This document shows, in pieces, positions 1 through 8,381 of a stretch of 64,000 bases of DNA. The position numbers and the translations under genes were made by a program. The stretch is from Gemmatimonadaceae bacterium (GTDB lineage Bacteria; Gemmatimonadota; Gemmatimonadetes; Gemmatimonadales; Gemmatimonadaceae), in assembly GCA_020852815.1 (NCBI GenBank), contig JADZAN010000015.1, positions 185,290 to 249,289 of the forward strand, given 5' to 3'. The first letter of the stretch is position 1. Every line of letters begins with the position of its first letter. The notes below the pieces were generated by a model, which searched no databases, was not told where the DNA came from, and saw only the letters and a program-made list of their open reading frames with translations.

Positions 1-1524
1 CAGGAGGGGGACAACGTCTATGTCGCGCCCATGGCATACGGCGGCGTCGGCAGCGATCCGCAGCGCGTGGAGAAGCGCCGCGGCCAGTTCCCGATCACCG
101 CGCTCACGCGCGACGGCGGACTCTACCCGCGCTGGCGCGACCACCTGACGCTGGAGTTCTCCAGCGGCCCGCACTTCTACGTCCATCACCTCGACACGAA
201 GCGCACCGACACGCTCGTGTTGCGTCTGACGGTGCCGCGCGCGACGCCCTCGGGGAGCATCGCCCTCACCAACGCCCGCCTCGTCACGCTCGACAAGCGG
301 CGCGTCATCGAGCGCGGGACGATCGTGGCGCGCAACGGGCGCATCGCCTGCGTCGGGTCGTGCAGCACCGCGGGGGTCGACCGCGTCGTGAACGCCAGCG
401 GGAAGACGATCATCCCCGGGTTCGTCGACATGCACTCGCACCACTATCGCGAGTGGCGCGGCATGCGTCCGCGGCACGACTTCGAGCAGGCCGTTTATCT
501 GGCCTACGGCGTCACTACCACGCACGACGTGTCGATGCACGCGCAGAACATGTTCCCCACCGCGGAGCTCATCGAGGCGGGGGAGATGGTGGGGCCGCGC
601 GGCTTCAGCACCGGCGACAACATCACCGCCGGCGACGCCACGCGCGCCAACGAGATCAACAACCCGCGCGACGCGCTCGCCGCCGTGCGCCGCATGGCCG
701 ACTGGGGAGCTAACTCGATCAAGCAGTACGCCCAGCCGCGTCGCGACCAGCGGCAGTGGATGGCCGAGGCGGCACGCACGGTGGGAATGAACCTCACGTC
801 GGAGGGAGGCTTCTTCCTCGAAGACCTGGGCTTCATCATGGACGGACAGACCGCCTTCGAGCACGCCTTCGAGGAAGTGCCGATGTACAGCGACGGCGCC
901 AAGTTCCTCGGCAAGGCGGGGGCCACGTACTCCCCCACCCTCGTCGTCTCCGGCGCCGGTCCGTCCAACATCGACTACTGGTTCCAGGAGTCGAACGTCT
1001 GGCAGGACGCCAAGCAGCGGCGCTGGTTCCCGTGGCGCGCGCTGGTCCCGCACACGCGCGTACGCATGACGCGACCGGTGACAGACTACTCGTATCCGGT
1101 GGTGGCGCAGTCGATGGCCGACATCATCGCCGAGGGTGGGTGGGGAGCGTTAGGCTCCCACGGCGAGCATCACGGGCTGGCCCCGCACTGGGAGCTGTGG
1201 ATGGGGGCGTCGGCGTTAGGCAACCATGGCGCGCTGGAAGTCGCCTCGCTGCACGGTGCGCGCCTGCTCGGCGCCGACAAGGACCTCGGCTCGCTCGAGG
1301 TCGGGAAGCTCGCCGACCTCGTGGTGCTCAACGGCAACCCGCTGCAGAACATCCGTGCGACCGCCGATGCACAGTACGTGATGAAGGGCGGGGTGCTGTA
1401 CGACGCGATGTCGCTCGACCAGCTGTGGCCGAAGCAGGTACCGTTCGGCCCGGCCTACTGGGTGAACGAGGATATGCTGCAGCGGAACGTGAAGGGGGTG
1501 GAGACGTTCGACAAGAAGCGATAG
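1..1524 (+). CDS. Amidohydrolase, C-terminal part of a propeller/amidohydrolase protein (5' cut by window edge)
   Basis: The reading frame is open to base 1 and ends with TAG at 1522-1524, so the gene starts outside the window. The visible 507 residues begin with the end of a beta-propeller-like region and continue into a metal-dependent amidohydrolase: PGFVDMHSHH carries the H-x-H metal pair, and the C-terminus has the typical GSLEVGKLADLVVLNGNPL segment. It closely resembles the C-terminal half of the complete gene at 27888-31226, which has an N-terminal TolB/WD40-like propeller, so this is probably a paralogue of about 1,100 residues. Where most relatives have a metal-binding Asp (GTDxG) it has GSHGEHHG. 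The substrate cannot be told; relatives are annotated as imidazolonepropionase-like or dipeptidase-like hydrolases. An ATG at 31 exists but lies in mid-domain and is not a credible start. Confidence 0.88.
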   Translation, partial: QEGDNVYVAPMAYGGVGSDPQRVEKRRGQFPITALTRDGGLYPRWRDHLTLEFSSGPHFYVHHLDTKRTDTLVLRLTVPRATPSGSIALTNARLVTLDKRRVIERGTIVARNGRIACVGSCSTAGVDRVVNASGKTIIPGFVDMHSHHYREWRGMRPRHDFEQAVYLAYGVTTTHDVSMHAQNMFPTAELIEAGEMVGPRGFSTGDNITAGDATRANEINNPRDALAAVRRMADWGANSIKQYAQPRRDQRQWMAEAARTVGMNLTSEGGFFLEDLGFIMDGQTAFEHAFEEVPMYSDGAKFLGKAGATYSPTLVVSGAGPSNIDYWFQESNVWQDAKQRRWFPWRALVPHTRVRMTRPVTDYSYPVVAQSMADIIAEGGWGALGSHGEHHGLAPHWELWMGASALGNHGALEVASLHGARLLGADKDLGSLEVGKLADLVVLNGNPLQNIRATADAQYVMKGGVLYDAMSLDQLWPKQVPFGPAYWVNEDMLQRNVKGVETFDKKR

Positions 1525-1533
1525 GACTTCGAG

Positions 1534-3924
1534 ATGATCCTCTTCTCGTTTCGCAATGCCTGGAGATCGCTTCGAGCAGCTCCCGCTTTTTCCGCACTCG
1601 TGGCGCTCACGATGGCGGTGGCGATTGCGCTCAGCGCGCTTGTACTTGGCACCGTGAATGCGGTCTTGCGACCGGCGAGCGTCGCCCGGAGGGCTGAGTT
1701 ACTCTATCGCGTACAGGCGACCGTTAGCGGGAAACAGAGCGCAACGCCTTCCGCCATCGACCTTCGTCAGATGCGAGCGTCGGTGCCGTCGCTGGAAGTC
1801 ATTTCGACCGTTCGTGGGGACTACGCCGCGGTGGTTTCACGAGGCGAGGCAGAACAGCGACATGTGATGTATGTCGACGAAGACTTCTTCGAGGTGCTCG
1901 AGACGCGACCGAGCGCTGGGCGCTTCTTCCTACCAACCGATCGCGCGTTCGGCGAGGCACCTCTCGCAGTTGTCAGCGATCGCTTCTGGCGTGAACGACT
2001 CCACGGTGCCAGCGACCTCTCGGCAGGCACTATCGAGGTAGACGGCACTACCTTCCGAGTCGTCGGCGTCGCGCCCCCGGGCTTGGAGCGAATGCTGGGA
2101 GCGGACTTGTGGCTGCTTTCGATGCGCGGTGCGGTTCAGTCAACAAGCGGTCTGATGCCGCCGGAGTTCGTCGCGCGATTACGCCCGCGCGCGTCACAGG
2201 CCACGCTGGAGCGCGACCTGCGCGCCATGGGGCTACACGTTGCCGCGCAGGCGCCGAGTGCGACCGCGCCCCGCTTCCATGTTCGAGCGCTCGCCGTCGC
2301 GTTGGCGGAGTTCTCGGAGTTGCAGCGGTCGCTGGCATGGTCGACCAGAGCCATCGTGCTCATTGCGTGCGCCAACCTGGCGAACCTGGCGCTTGCACGG
2401 GCGCTTAGCCGGGAGAGCGCCCACGCGATCGCCCGAGCGATTGGCGCCACACGGGGACGTATCGTGATGGACATTCTCGCGGAGTGCGCGATTCTGTCCG
2501 TGGTGGGAGGAGCCATCGGTACGCTATGTGTGTTCGCATTGCAGGGCGCACTCCGAACGGCGATTCCCACAGACGTTCCCTACATCGGAAGACTCGACCT
2601 TCGCCTCGACTGGATGGTGGTGACAGGCGCCATCGTCGTCTCGATCCTCGCTGCATGCCTCTTCGGGATATTCCCCGCCCTTCGAGCGTCTGCGTCGGAT
2701 CCATCCATATCGCTGGCACGGGCTGCCGTCGAGCGGACGGGTGGTTCGCGACGCCTCTATACAGGGATTATCGTCGCGCAGTTGGCCACCAGCCTTGCAA
2801 TGCTCGTCAGTGCAGGGTTGTTGGCGCGCGCGAGTGGCCGACTGTCAACGGTGGGTCTGGGCTTCGAGCGCCGCGGGCTCTACGAGGCACGCGTGCTGCT
2901 TCCCGCCGCTTACAGGACCGACAGCGGCTCGGCGAACAAATCCTTCATGGCCGCGGAGTCGGCAGTGCGTGCTACGCCCGGCGTCGTTGACGTGAGTTGG
3001 TGGGTGCAGCCACGAGTCGTCGGGCTATCCGTCATGGGATTCGGCTCGGGAGGCTCGACCCACGTGCTCTATAACCCCGAGCTGCTCACGGTCGGGGCGG
3101 GCTTCCTCGGGACGATGCGAACGCGCATCAGTCGAGGGCGCGATCTTCAGGTCGGCGACGACGAGGGCCCGGCGAAGGTGGTCGTCGACGAGCGTGTGGC
3201 GCGAGAGCTTTGGCCCGACGAGGACGCCTTGGGCCGACAGCTCGCCGTGCTGGGGCCAAACGGGATGCGATCATACGCAACCGTGATCGGTGTGTCGTCC
3301 CGAATGCGCCGCATGTTCTCGAGCTTCGACGTCTTCGACGTCGCGCCGGGCGCGGTGTACTTGTCGCGTGATCCCACAGGAACGACGCGGCATCTCGTCA
3401 TCCGCGTGGACGAGAGCACTGCGGCAAGCGCCGTGGCGCGTCTCGCGAACCGCCTGCGTGATGCCCTGCCGCCCGGAACGCAGGTCGGCATCGAGCGCGC
3501 CGACCGTGCCCAGCGTCGCCTCGAAGACGCACATCGCTTCATCACGATGCTGTTCGTCGCGCTCGCCGTGTGCGCCGTCTCCTTGTGTATGCTCGGCATC
3601 TACTCCGTCCTCGCCTACGCAACGGTGACGCGCCGTCGTGAACTCGCCATACGACTCGCGGTCGGGGGAACACCGGTGGACTTGATGCGCCTGGTGAGCC
3701 GTGACGCGACGGTGCTGGCGCTCGCCGGTACTGCCTTCGGCGGTCTGCTTTCGCTCGGCGTAGCGCGACTCATCGATCCGTTCCTGCTGGACCTGTATCA
3801 CGTGAATGCATGGACGCTCGGCGCAGCTGAGTGTGTGCTGCTGGCGGCGACGGTTCTCGCGGCGTTCATCCCAGTGCGCCGCGCGATGGCGACCGATCCC
3901 GCTTCCATGTTGCGGGCGCCGTGA
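1534..3924 (+). CDS. ADOP-type FtsX/MacB-like ABC transporter permease
   Basis: A 796-residue membrane protein with two repeats of the MacB_PCD periplasmic domain plus FtsX permease, the layout of the Acidobacterial duplicated orphan permease family. The N-terminus reads RNAWRSLRAAPAFSALVALT, the family's usual opening followed by a membrane segment at about residues 20-45. A three-helix FtsX block lies around residues 265-400, followed by another helix, a second periplasmic domain, and a final block starting near residue 670 that ends in the family-typical RRAMATDPASMLR. No ATP-binding subunit is visible nearby, as expected for an orphan permease. An AGGA sits 7 nt before the ATG, overlapping the previous stop. 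Third positions look somewhat more A/T-rich than in the neighbours, which may mean a different history. The exported substrate is unknown. Confidence 0.9.
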   Translation: MILFSFRNAWRSLRAAPAFSALVALTMAVAIALSALVLGTVNAVLRPASVARRAELLYRVQATVSGKQSATPSAIDLRQMRASVPSLEVISTVRGDYAAVVSRGEAEQRHVMYVDEDFFEVLETRPSAGRFFLPTDRAFGEAPLAVVSDRFWRERLHGASDLSAGTIEVDGTTFRVVGVAPPGLERMLGADLWLLSMRGAVQSTSGLMPPEFVARLRPRASQATLERDLRAMGLHVAAQAPSATAPRFHVRALAVALAEFSELQRSLAWSTRAIVLIACANLANLALARALSRESAHAIARAIGATRGRIVMDILAECAILSVVGGAIGTLCVFALQGALRTAIPTDVPYIGRLDLRLDWMVVTGAIVVSILAACLFGIFPALRASASDPSISLARAAVERTGGSRRLYTGIIVAQLATSLAMLVSAGLLARASGRLSTVGLGFERRGLYEARVLLPAAYRTDSGSANKSFMAAESAVRATPGVVDVSWWVQPRVVGLSVMGFGSGGSTHVLYNPELLTVGAGFLGTMRTRISRGRDLQVGDDEGPAKVVVDERVARELWPDEDALGRQLAVLGPNGMRSYATVIGVSSRMRRMFSSFDVFDVAPGAVYLSRDPTGTTRHLVIRVDESTAASAVARLANRLRDALPPGTQVGIERADRAQRRLEDAHRFITMLFVALAVCAVSLCMLGIYSVLAYATVTRRRELAIRLAVGGTPVDLMRLVSRDATVLALAGTAFGGLLSLGVARLIDPFLLDLYHVNAWTLGAAECVLLAATVLAAFIPVRRAMATDPASMLRAP

Positions 3925-4387
3925 GGTGTTAGGCACGACTAGGGTCAGCGCTCTTGAACCACAGCGCTGCTCGTTGAACTGCGCGGCGTCCCTGTCGGCT
4001 GTTTCTCTTCTCAGCTGAAGTCACCAACGTCTCGCGGCACGGCTTCTGGCTGCTGATGGCCGACGCCGGACAAACCTCTCCTGGCCGCAGTTGGACGTCG
4101 ACCTCTCGGTGACGTCGAGTCGAGATCCGATCGCGTATCCGCTGATGACACCGCCTTCAGGAGCCAGCGGGGACCAATCCGGCGAGACACAGCGCGTCGC
4201 GGAGCGCCGAAGCGGCATCGGCCGGCGATTGTCGGCCTTTGTCGGCGTTTGCCGAGGTCTGCAGGCCGTGCGCCGGTCCCGGCGGTGTGGCGAGGGGTCC
4301 GGCTCCGCCTGTAGCTTCTTCTCGCATCTCCAGCCCTTCCCTGTGTCCGTGCTCCCTTCTCGTCCGTTTCTCGCGCCTCCCAGGACC
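3925..4387. other. Intergenic region without a recognised gene
   Basis: A 463-bp gap between the permease and the peptidase. The peptidase frame stays open upstream to 4091, but the residues it would encode are low-complexity Arg/Ser-rich and precede the signal peptide, so they are judged untranslated. A short inverted repeat (GGCCG, 8-nt loop, CGGCC, then TTTGT) near 4223-4245 might be a weak terminator. The last 60 bases are pyrimidine-rich. No RNA gene or promoter consensus was recognised. Confidence 0.5.
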
Positions 4388-6736
4388 ATGCGCCCGTATC
4401 GCGTTTCCGTCACGCTGCGCGCTCTCGCCGTCGCTCCGCTACTCCCGCTCGCGCTTGGCGCGCAGGGGGCCCCGCCCAAGGGCTACCAGTTCGCCATCGA
4501 GGACTACGCCCGCGCCGAGCGATTCCTCGGCGCCACCATGAACCCGCTGGTGAGCGGGACCACCGGTCGGCCAACGTGGCTTCCGGATGGGCGCTTCCAT
4601 TACCGAGTGACCACGGCCAACGGCGCCTCGTTCGTCCTGGTGAATCCGGCCAAGCGCGCGCGGGGGGCCGCCTTCGACCAGGCACGCCTCGCCACCGCAC
4701 TCGGCGCCGCCACCGGGGGGACGTTCGAGGGAGAGCGCCTTCCGTTCACGACCATGGATTTTGCGGCTGACGGCAAGTCGCTGGTGGCCACCGTGCGCGC
4801 CCAGCGATACCGCTGCGACCTCACCGGCTACGCCTGCGCCCCGCTCCCCAAGGGGATCGCGGCGCCACCCAACGCCTCCACCTCGCCCGACGGGAAGTCG
4901 GCGGTCTTCATTCGCAGCTACAACCTCTGGCTCAAGGACCTCGAGGCGGGGAACGAAGTGCAGCTGACGACCGACGGGATCAAGGACTTCGGCTACGCCA
5001 CCAACAACGCGGGGTGGGTGCATAACGACTCGCCGGTCGTGACCTGGTCCGACGACTCGCGCCAGATCGCGACCTTCCAGCACGACGGGCGCGGGGTGCG
5101 CGACATGTACCTCGTCAGCACCAACGTGGGGAGCCCGAAGCTGGAGGCGTGGAAGTACCCGATGCCCGGCGACAGCGTGATCTTCCGCGTCTCGCGCGTC
5201 ATCCTGCGCAAGGGAGGCGACGGCACGTGGGCGATGACGCGGCTGCAGATGGCGCCCGATGCGCATCGCTCGACCGTGAGCGACCACATTGCCTGCGGCG
5301 ACATCATCTGCGACACGCAGTGGTATCCAGACGGCTCCCGCTTTGCCTTCATCTCGTCGTCGCGCGATCACAAGCAGGCGTGGCTTCGCATTGCCGATCC
5401 CGCATCGGGCGAGGTGCGCACGGTGCTCGAGGAGAAGAGCGCCACGCAGATCGGCGACGCGTCGCAGCCGGAGAACCTCTGGCGCATCCTTCCCGGGACG
5501 AACGAGTTCATCTGGTGGTCCGATCGCGACAACTGGACGCACCTCTACCTCCACGATCTCACCACCGGTGCGCTCAAGAACCGCATCACGACCGGCGACG
5601 GCAACGTGACCGACATCGTGCGCATCGATGAGAAGAAACGGTTGATCTGGTTCACCGCCAACGGGCGCGAAGCAGGGCGCGACCCGTATCACCAGCTCTT
5701 CTATCGCATCGGCTTCGACGGCAAGGGGCTGACGCTGCTCACGCCCGAGGTGGGCAACCATACGGTCTCGCTTTCACCTGACGGGAGGTACTTCGTCGAT
5801 ACGTACTCCACGCCCGACACACCCCCCGTGACGGTGCTGCGCGACGCCAACGGGAAGGTGGTGCTCCCGCTGGAGAAGGGCGACATCTCCCGATTGTTAG
5901 CCTCCGGGTGGCGCGCCCCGATCCCCGTGACGGCCAAGGCGCGTGACGGGAAGACGGACGTATACGGCCTCATGTACGTCCCCACGAAGCTCGACTCGGC
6001 GAAGAAGTACCCGATCATCAACCACATCTACCCCGGGCCGCAGTCGGGAAGCGTGGGGCCGCGGATGTTCATCCCGTCGCGCGGTGACAACCAGGCGCTG
6101 GCCGAGCTGGGGTTCGTCGTGGTCGAGATCGACGGGCTGGGGACGCCGGGGCGCTCCAAGGCCTTGCGCGACTTCTACTATGGGCGCATGGGGGACAACA
6201 CGCTCCCCGACCAGGTGTCGGCCATGAAGGACCTGGCGACGCGCTATGCGTTCATCGACATCGACAAGGTGGGGATCTGGGGGCACTCGGGCGGCGGCTT
6301 CGCTACCGCGTCGGCGATGTTCCGCTACCCCGACTTCTTCAAGGTCGGCATTGCGGAGTCGGGAAACCACGACAACCGCAACTACGAGGACGACTGGGGA
6401 GAGCGTTACCAGGGATTGCTCACCAGGTCCGGGCCTAACGACAACTACGCCGCCGAGGCCAACCAGACGTATGCAGGGAACCTCAAGGGGAAGTTGTTCC
6501 TGATTCACGGGCAGATGGACGACAACGTTCCGCCGGTGAACACGCAGCTCGTGGTGGACGCGCTGATGAAGGCGGGGAAGGACTTCGACCAGATCATGCT
6601 CCCGCACGCCCGCCACGGCTTCGGCCCCGACGCGGCGTACATCATGCGCCGGCGCTGGGACTACTTCGTGACCAACCTGCAGGGGAACACGCCACCCAGG
6701 GAGTACCAGATCGGCAAGCCGCGGGTGGTGCCGTGA
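4388..6736 (+). CDS. Exported S9 family (DPP-IV-like) prolyl peptidase
   Basis: A 782-residue protein: signal peptide (cleavage likely after ALGAQG), an N-terminal DPP-IV beta-propeller to about residue 540, then an alpha/beta-hydrolase peptidase S9 domain. The catalytic triad is visible as Ser634 in GHSGGG (the family usually has GxSYGG), Asp711 in GQMDDNVPP and His743 in HARHGF. It should cleave dipeptides, typically X-Pro, from peptide N-termini in the periplasm or outside. The ATG at 4388 was chosen because it places a Met-Arg signal peptide directly before the mature protein; an upstream in-frame ATG at 4091 gives a meaningless extension. Its stop overlaps the next gene's GTG start by 4 nt, so the two are probably co-translated. 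Confidence 0.92.
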   Translation: MRPYRVSVTLRALAVAPLLPLALGAQGAPPKGYQFAIEDYARAERFLGATMNPLVSGTTGRPTWLPDGRFHYRVTTANGASFVLVNPAKRARGAAFDQARLATALGAATGGTFEGERLPFTTMDFAADGKSLVATVRAQRYRCDLTGYACAPLPKGIAAPPNASTSPDGKSAVFIRSYNLWLKDLEAGNEVQLTTDGIKDFGYATNNAGWVHNDSPVVTWSDDSRQIATFQHDGRGVRDMYLVSTNVGSPKLEAWKYPMPGDSVIFRVSRVILRKGGDGTWAMTRLQMAPDAHRSTVSDHIACGDIICDTQWYPDGSRFAFISSSRDHKQAWLRIADPASGEVRTVLEEKSATQIGDASQPENLWRILPGTNEFIWWSDRDNWTHLYLHDLTTGALKNRITTGDGNVTDIVRIDEKKRLIWFTANGREAGRDPYHQLFYRIGFDGKGLTLLTPEVGNHTVSLSPDGRYFVDTYSTPDTPPVTVLRDANGKVVLPLEKGDISRLLASGWRAPIPVTAKARDGKTDVYGLMYVPTKLDSAKKYPIINHIYPGPQSGSVGPRMFIPSRGDNQALAELGFVVVEIDGLGTPGRSKALRDFYYGRMGDNTLPDQVSAMKDLATRYAFIDIDKVGIWGHSGGGFATASAMFRYPDFFKVGIAESGNHDNRNYEDDWGERYQGLLTRSGPNDNYAAEANQTYAGNLKGKLFLIHGQMDDNVPPVNTQLVVDALMKAGKDFDQIMLPHARHGFGPDAAYIMRRRWDYFVTNLQGNTPPREYQIGKPRVVP

Positions 6737-8304
6737 AGCGGCATCTCGTTCTCCCACTGCTCACACTCGTTGCGCCTGCCCTGCAGGCGCAACGTTCGTC
6801 CGCTCCTGCGCCGCTCGCCGCGCGCACGGTCGACTCCATCGTCGCCGTCGCACTCAGGACCTTCCCCACGCCCGGGGTCGCCGTCGCCGTCATCCAGGAT
6901 GGCAAGGTGGTCGTCGCGAAGGGGTATGGCGTGAAGAAGGTCGGCGAGTCCGCGCCGGTGACGCCGCAGACGCGCTTCGGCATCGCGTCCAACACGAAGG
7001 TCTTCACCGCGATTGCGCTGGGGATGCTGGTGGAGGAGGGGAAGCTTGCATGGGACGCGCCGGTGATTCGCTACCTGCCGCAGTTTGCCATGTACGATCC
7101 CTTCGTCACGCGCGAGATCACGGTGAAGGATCTGCTCGTGCATCGCAGTGGGCTCGGACTCGGCGCTGGCGATCTGCTCTGGTGGCCGGCCTCGACGTAC
7201 AACCGCGCCGAGATCATGCGGCGGCTGCGCTACATCAAGCCGGCCACGTCATTTCGCTCGGCGTACGCCTATGACAACGTGCTCTATCTCGTGGCCGGCG
7301 AGATCATCGAGGCGGTGAGTGGGATGCCGTGGGAGCGGTTCATCGAGACGCGCATCCTGCACAAGGTAGGCATGACGCACAGCACGTCGCGACATGGCGA
7401 CGCCGTCTCGCCGGGCGACGTGGCGCAGACGCACACGCTCCTCGAGGGGAGGCTCACGGCGATCGCTCCCATGACGAGTGACAACACCAATCCTGCCGGC
7501 GGGATCAACAGCGGCGCCGAGGACATGGCGAAGTGGGTGCTGTCGCTCCTGGATTCGGGCAAAGTGGGAGATGGGAGCCGGTTGTACCTGCCGGCGACGG
7601 CACGGATGATCCAGGCACCGGTGACGCCGATGCCTAACGGCTCCCCGCCAGCGGAGCTCGCCCCGCTGGCCAGCGACTTCTCGTTCTACGCGCTGGGGCT
7701 CGACGTGGGGACGTATCGCGGGCGCAAGATCCTGCACCACACCGGAGGGCTTCCCGGCTACCTGTCGTCGGTGGCGTGGATCCCGTCGGAGCGCGCGGGC
7801 GTGGTGGTGCTCACCAACGATGAGTCGCCGACCTTCCTGGCGCTCACGTGGACGCTGATGGAGCGCGTACTGCGTGTGTCACGGCCGTTCGACTTCCTGG
7901 CCGGTTACGATGCGTTGCTCAAGCGCCAGCGGCAGGGTCTCGCCGCCGCAGCCCGCGAGGCGCACGCGGCGCGCGATTCGCTCTCGCGTCCGTCTCTGGC
8001 GCTGGAGAAGTACGCGGGCGGCTACGAGGACGCCTGGTATGGCGACATCGACATCGCGCAGGAGAAGGGAGGACTGGCGATTCGCTTCTCACACAGCCCG
8101 CAGCTGGTCGGCGATCTGGTCCCCTGGCAGCATGACACCTTCCTGGTGCGGTGGCGCGACCGCGAACTGCGCGCCGACGCCTACATCACCTTCATGCTCA
8201 CGCCGGACGGAGGCGTCGATCACGCGAAGATGGTGCCGGCGTCACCGGATGTGGATTTCTCGTTCGATTTCCAGGACCTGGAGTTGAAGCCGCGGCGGCG
8301 CTGA
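6733..8304 (+). CDS. Exported serine hydrolase, beta-lactamase/PBP4-like fold
   Basis: A 523-residue protein with a signal peptide and a class C beta-lactamase-type domain (Pfam Beta-lactamase). Motifs in order: S86-N-T-K89 (SxxK nucleophile and base), Y180-D-N182 (YxN), and an HHTGG element near residue 337 in the position of KTG. About 110 C-terminal residues form an extra domain of the DUF3471 kind. Relatives are D-aminopeptidases, esterases or D,D-peptidases, so no exact substrate is claimed. It starts with GTG overlapping the S9 peptidase stop (GTGA), which supports translational coupling and a shared role in peptide turnover. Confidence 0.88.
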   Translation: MKRHLVLPLLTLVAPALQAQRSSAPAPLAARTVDSIVAVALRTFPTPGVAVAVIQDGKVVVAKGYGVKKVGESAPVTPQTRFGIASNTKVFTAIALGMLVEEGKLAWDAPVIRYLPQFAMYDPFVTREITVKDLLVHRSGLGLGAGDLLWWPASTYNRAEIMRRLRYIKPATSFRSAYAYDNVLYLVAGEIIEAVSGMPWERFIETRILHKVGMTHSTSRHGDAVSPGDVAQTHTLLEGRLTAIAPMTSDNTNPAGGINSGAEDMAKWVLSLLDSGKVGDGSRLYLPATARMIQAPVTPMPNGSPPAELAPLASDFSFYALGLDVGTYRGRKILHHTGGLPGYLSSVAWIPSERAGVVVLTNDESPTFLALTWTLMERVLRVSRPFDFLAGYDALLKRQRQGLAAAAREAHAARDSLSRPSLALEKYAGGYEDAWYGDIDIAQEKGGLAIRFSHSPQLVGDLVPWQHDTFLVRWRDRELRADAYITFMLTPDGGVDHAKMVPASPDVDFSFDFQDLELKPRRR

Positions 8305-8326
8305 TACCGTCAGCCGCAACGCCGAC

Positions 8327-8353
8327 GGGCGCCGGTGTCGCTCACCGGCGCCC
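8327..8353. terminator. Perfect 11-bp hairpin between convergent genes
   Basis: Arms GGGCGCCGGTG (8327-8337) and CACCGGCGCCC (8343-8353) with loop TCGCT. It lies 22 nt after one stop and 28 nt before the stop of the opposing gene, so it can serve both strands. There is no clear U-tract on either side, which lowers certainty that it is a classical intrinsic terminator. Confidence 0.65.
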
Positions 8354-8381
8354 CTGTTGCAACATCGAGCGCGTCGCTCAA

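Noticed and set aside
1534..3924. Horizontal acquisition of the ADOP-type permease
   Set aside because: Third positions look slightly more A/T-rich by eye, but the difference is small and no mobile element or repeat flanks the gene.
4091..4387. N-terminal extension of the S9 peptidase from an upstream ATG
   Set aside because: The extra 99 residues are low-complexity and would bury the obvious signal peptide that begins at 4388.
3925..4387. Possible tRNA or small RNA in the largest gene-free, repeat-free gap
   Set aside because: No cloverleaf arms or TTCGANNC T-loop were found, only one weak hairpin; not enough to support an RNA gene.
4439..5761. 440-codon open frame antisense to the S9 peptidase
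   Set aside because: A typical mirror frame of a high-GC gene; no signal, motif or ribosome site, and the plus-strand gene has full catalytic motifs.
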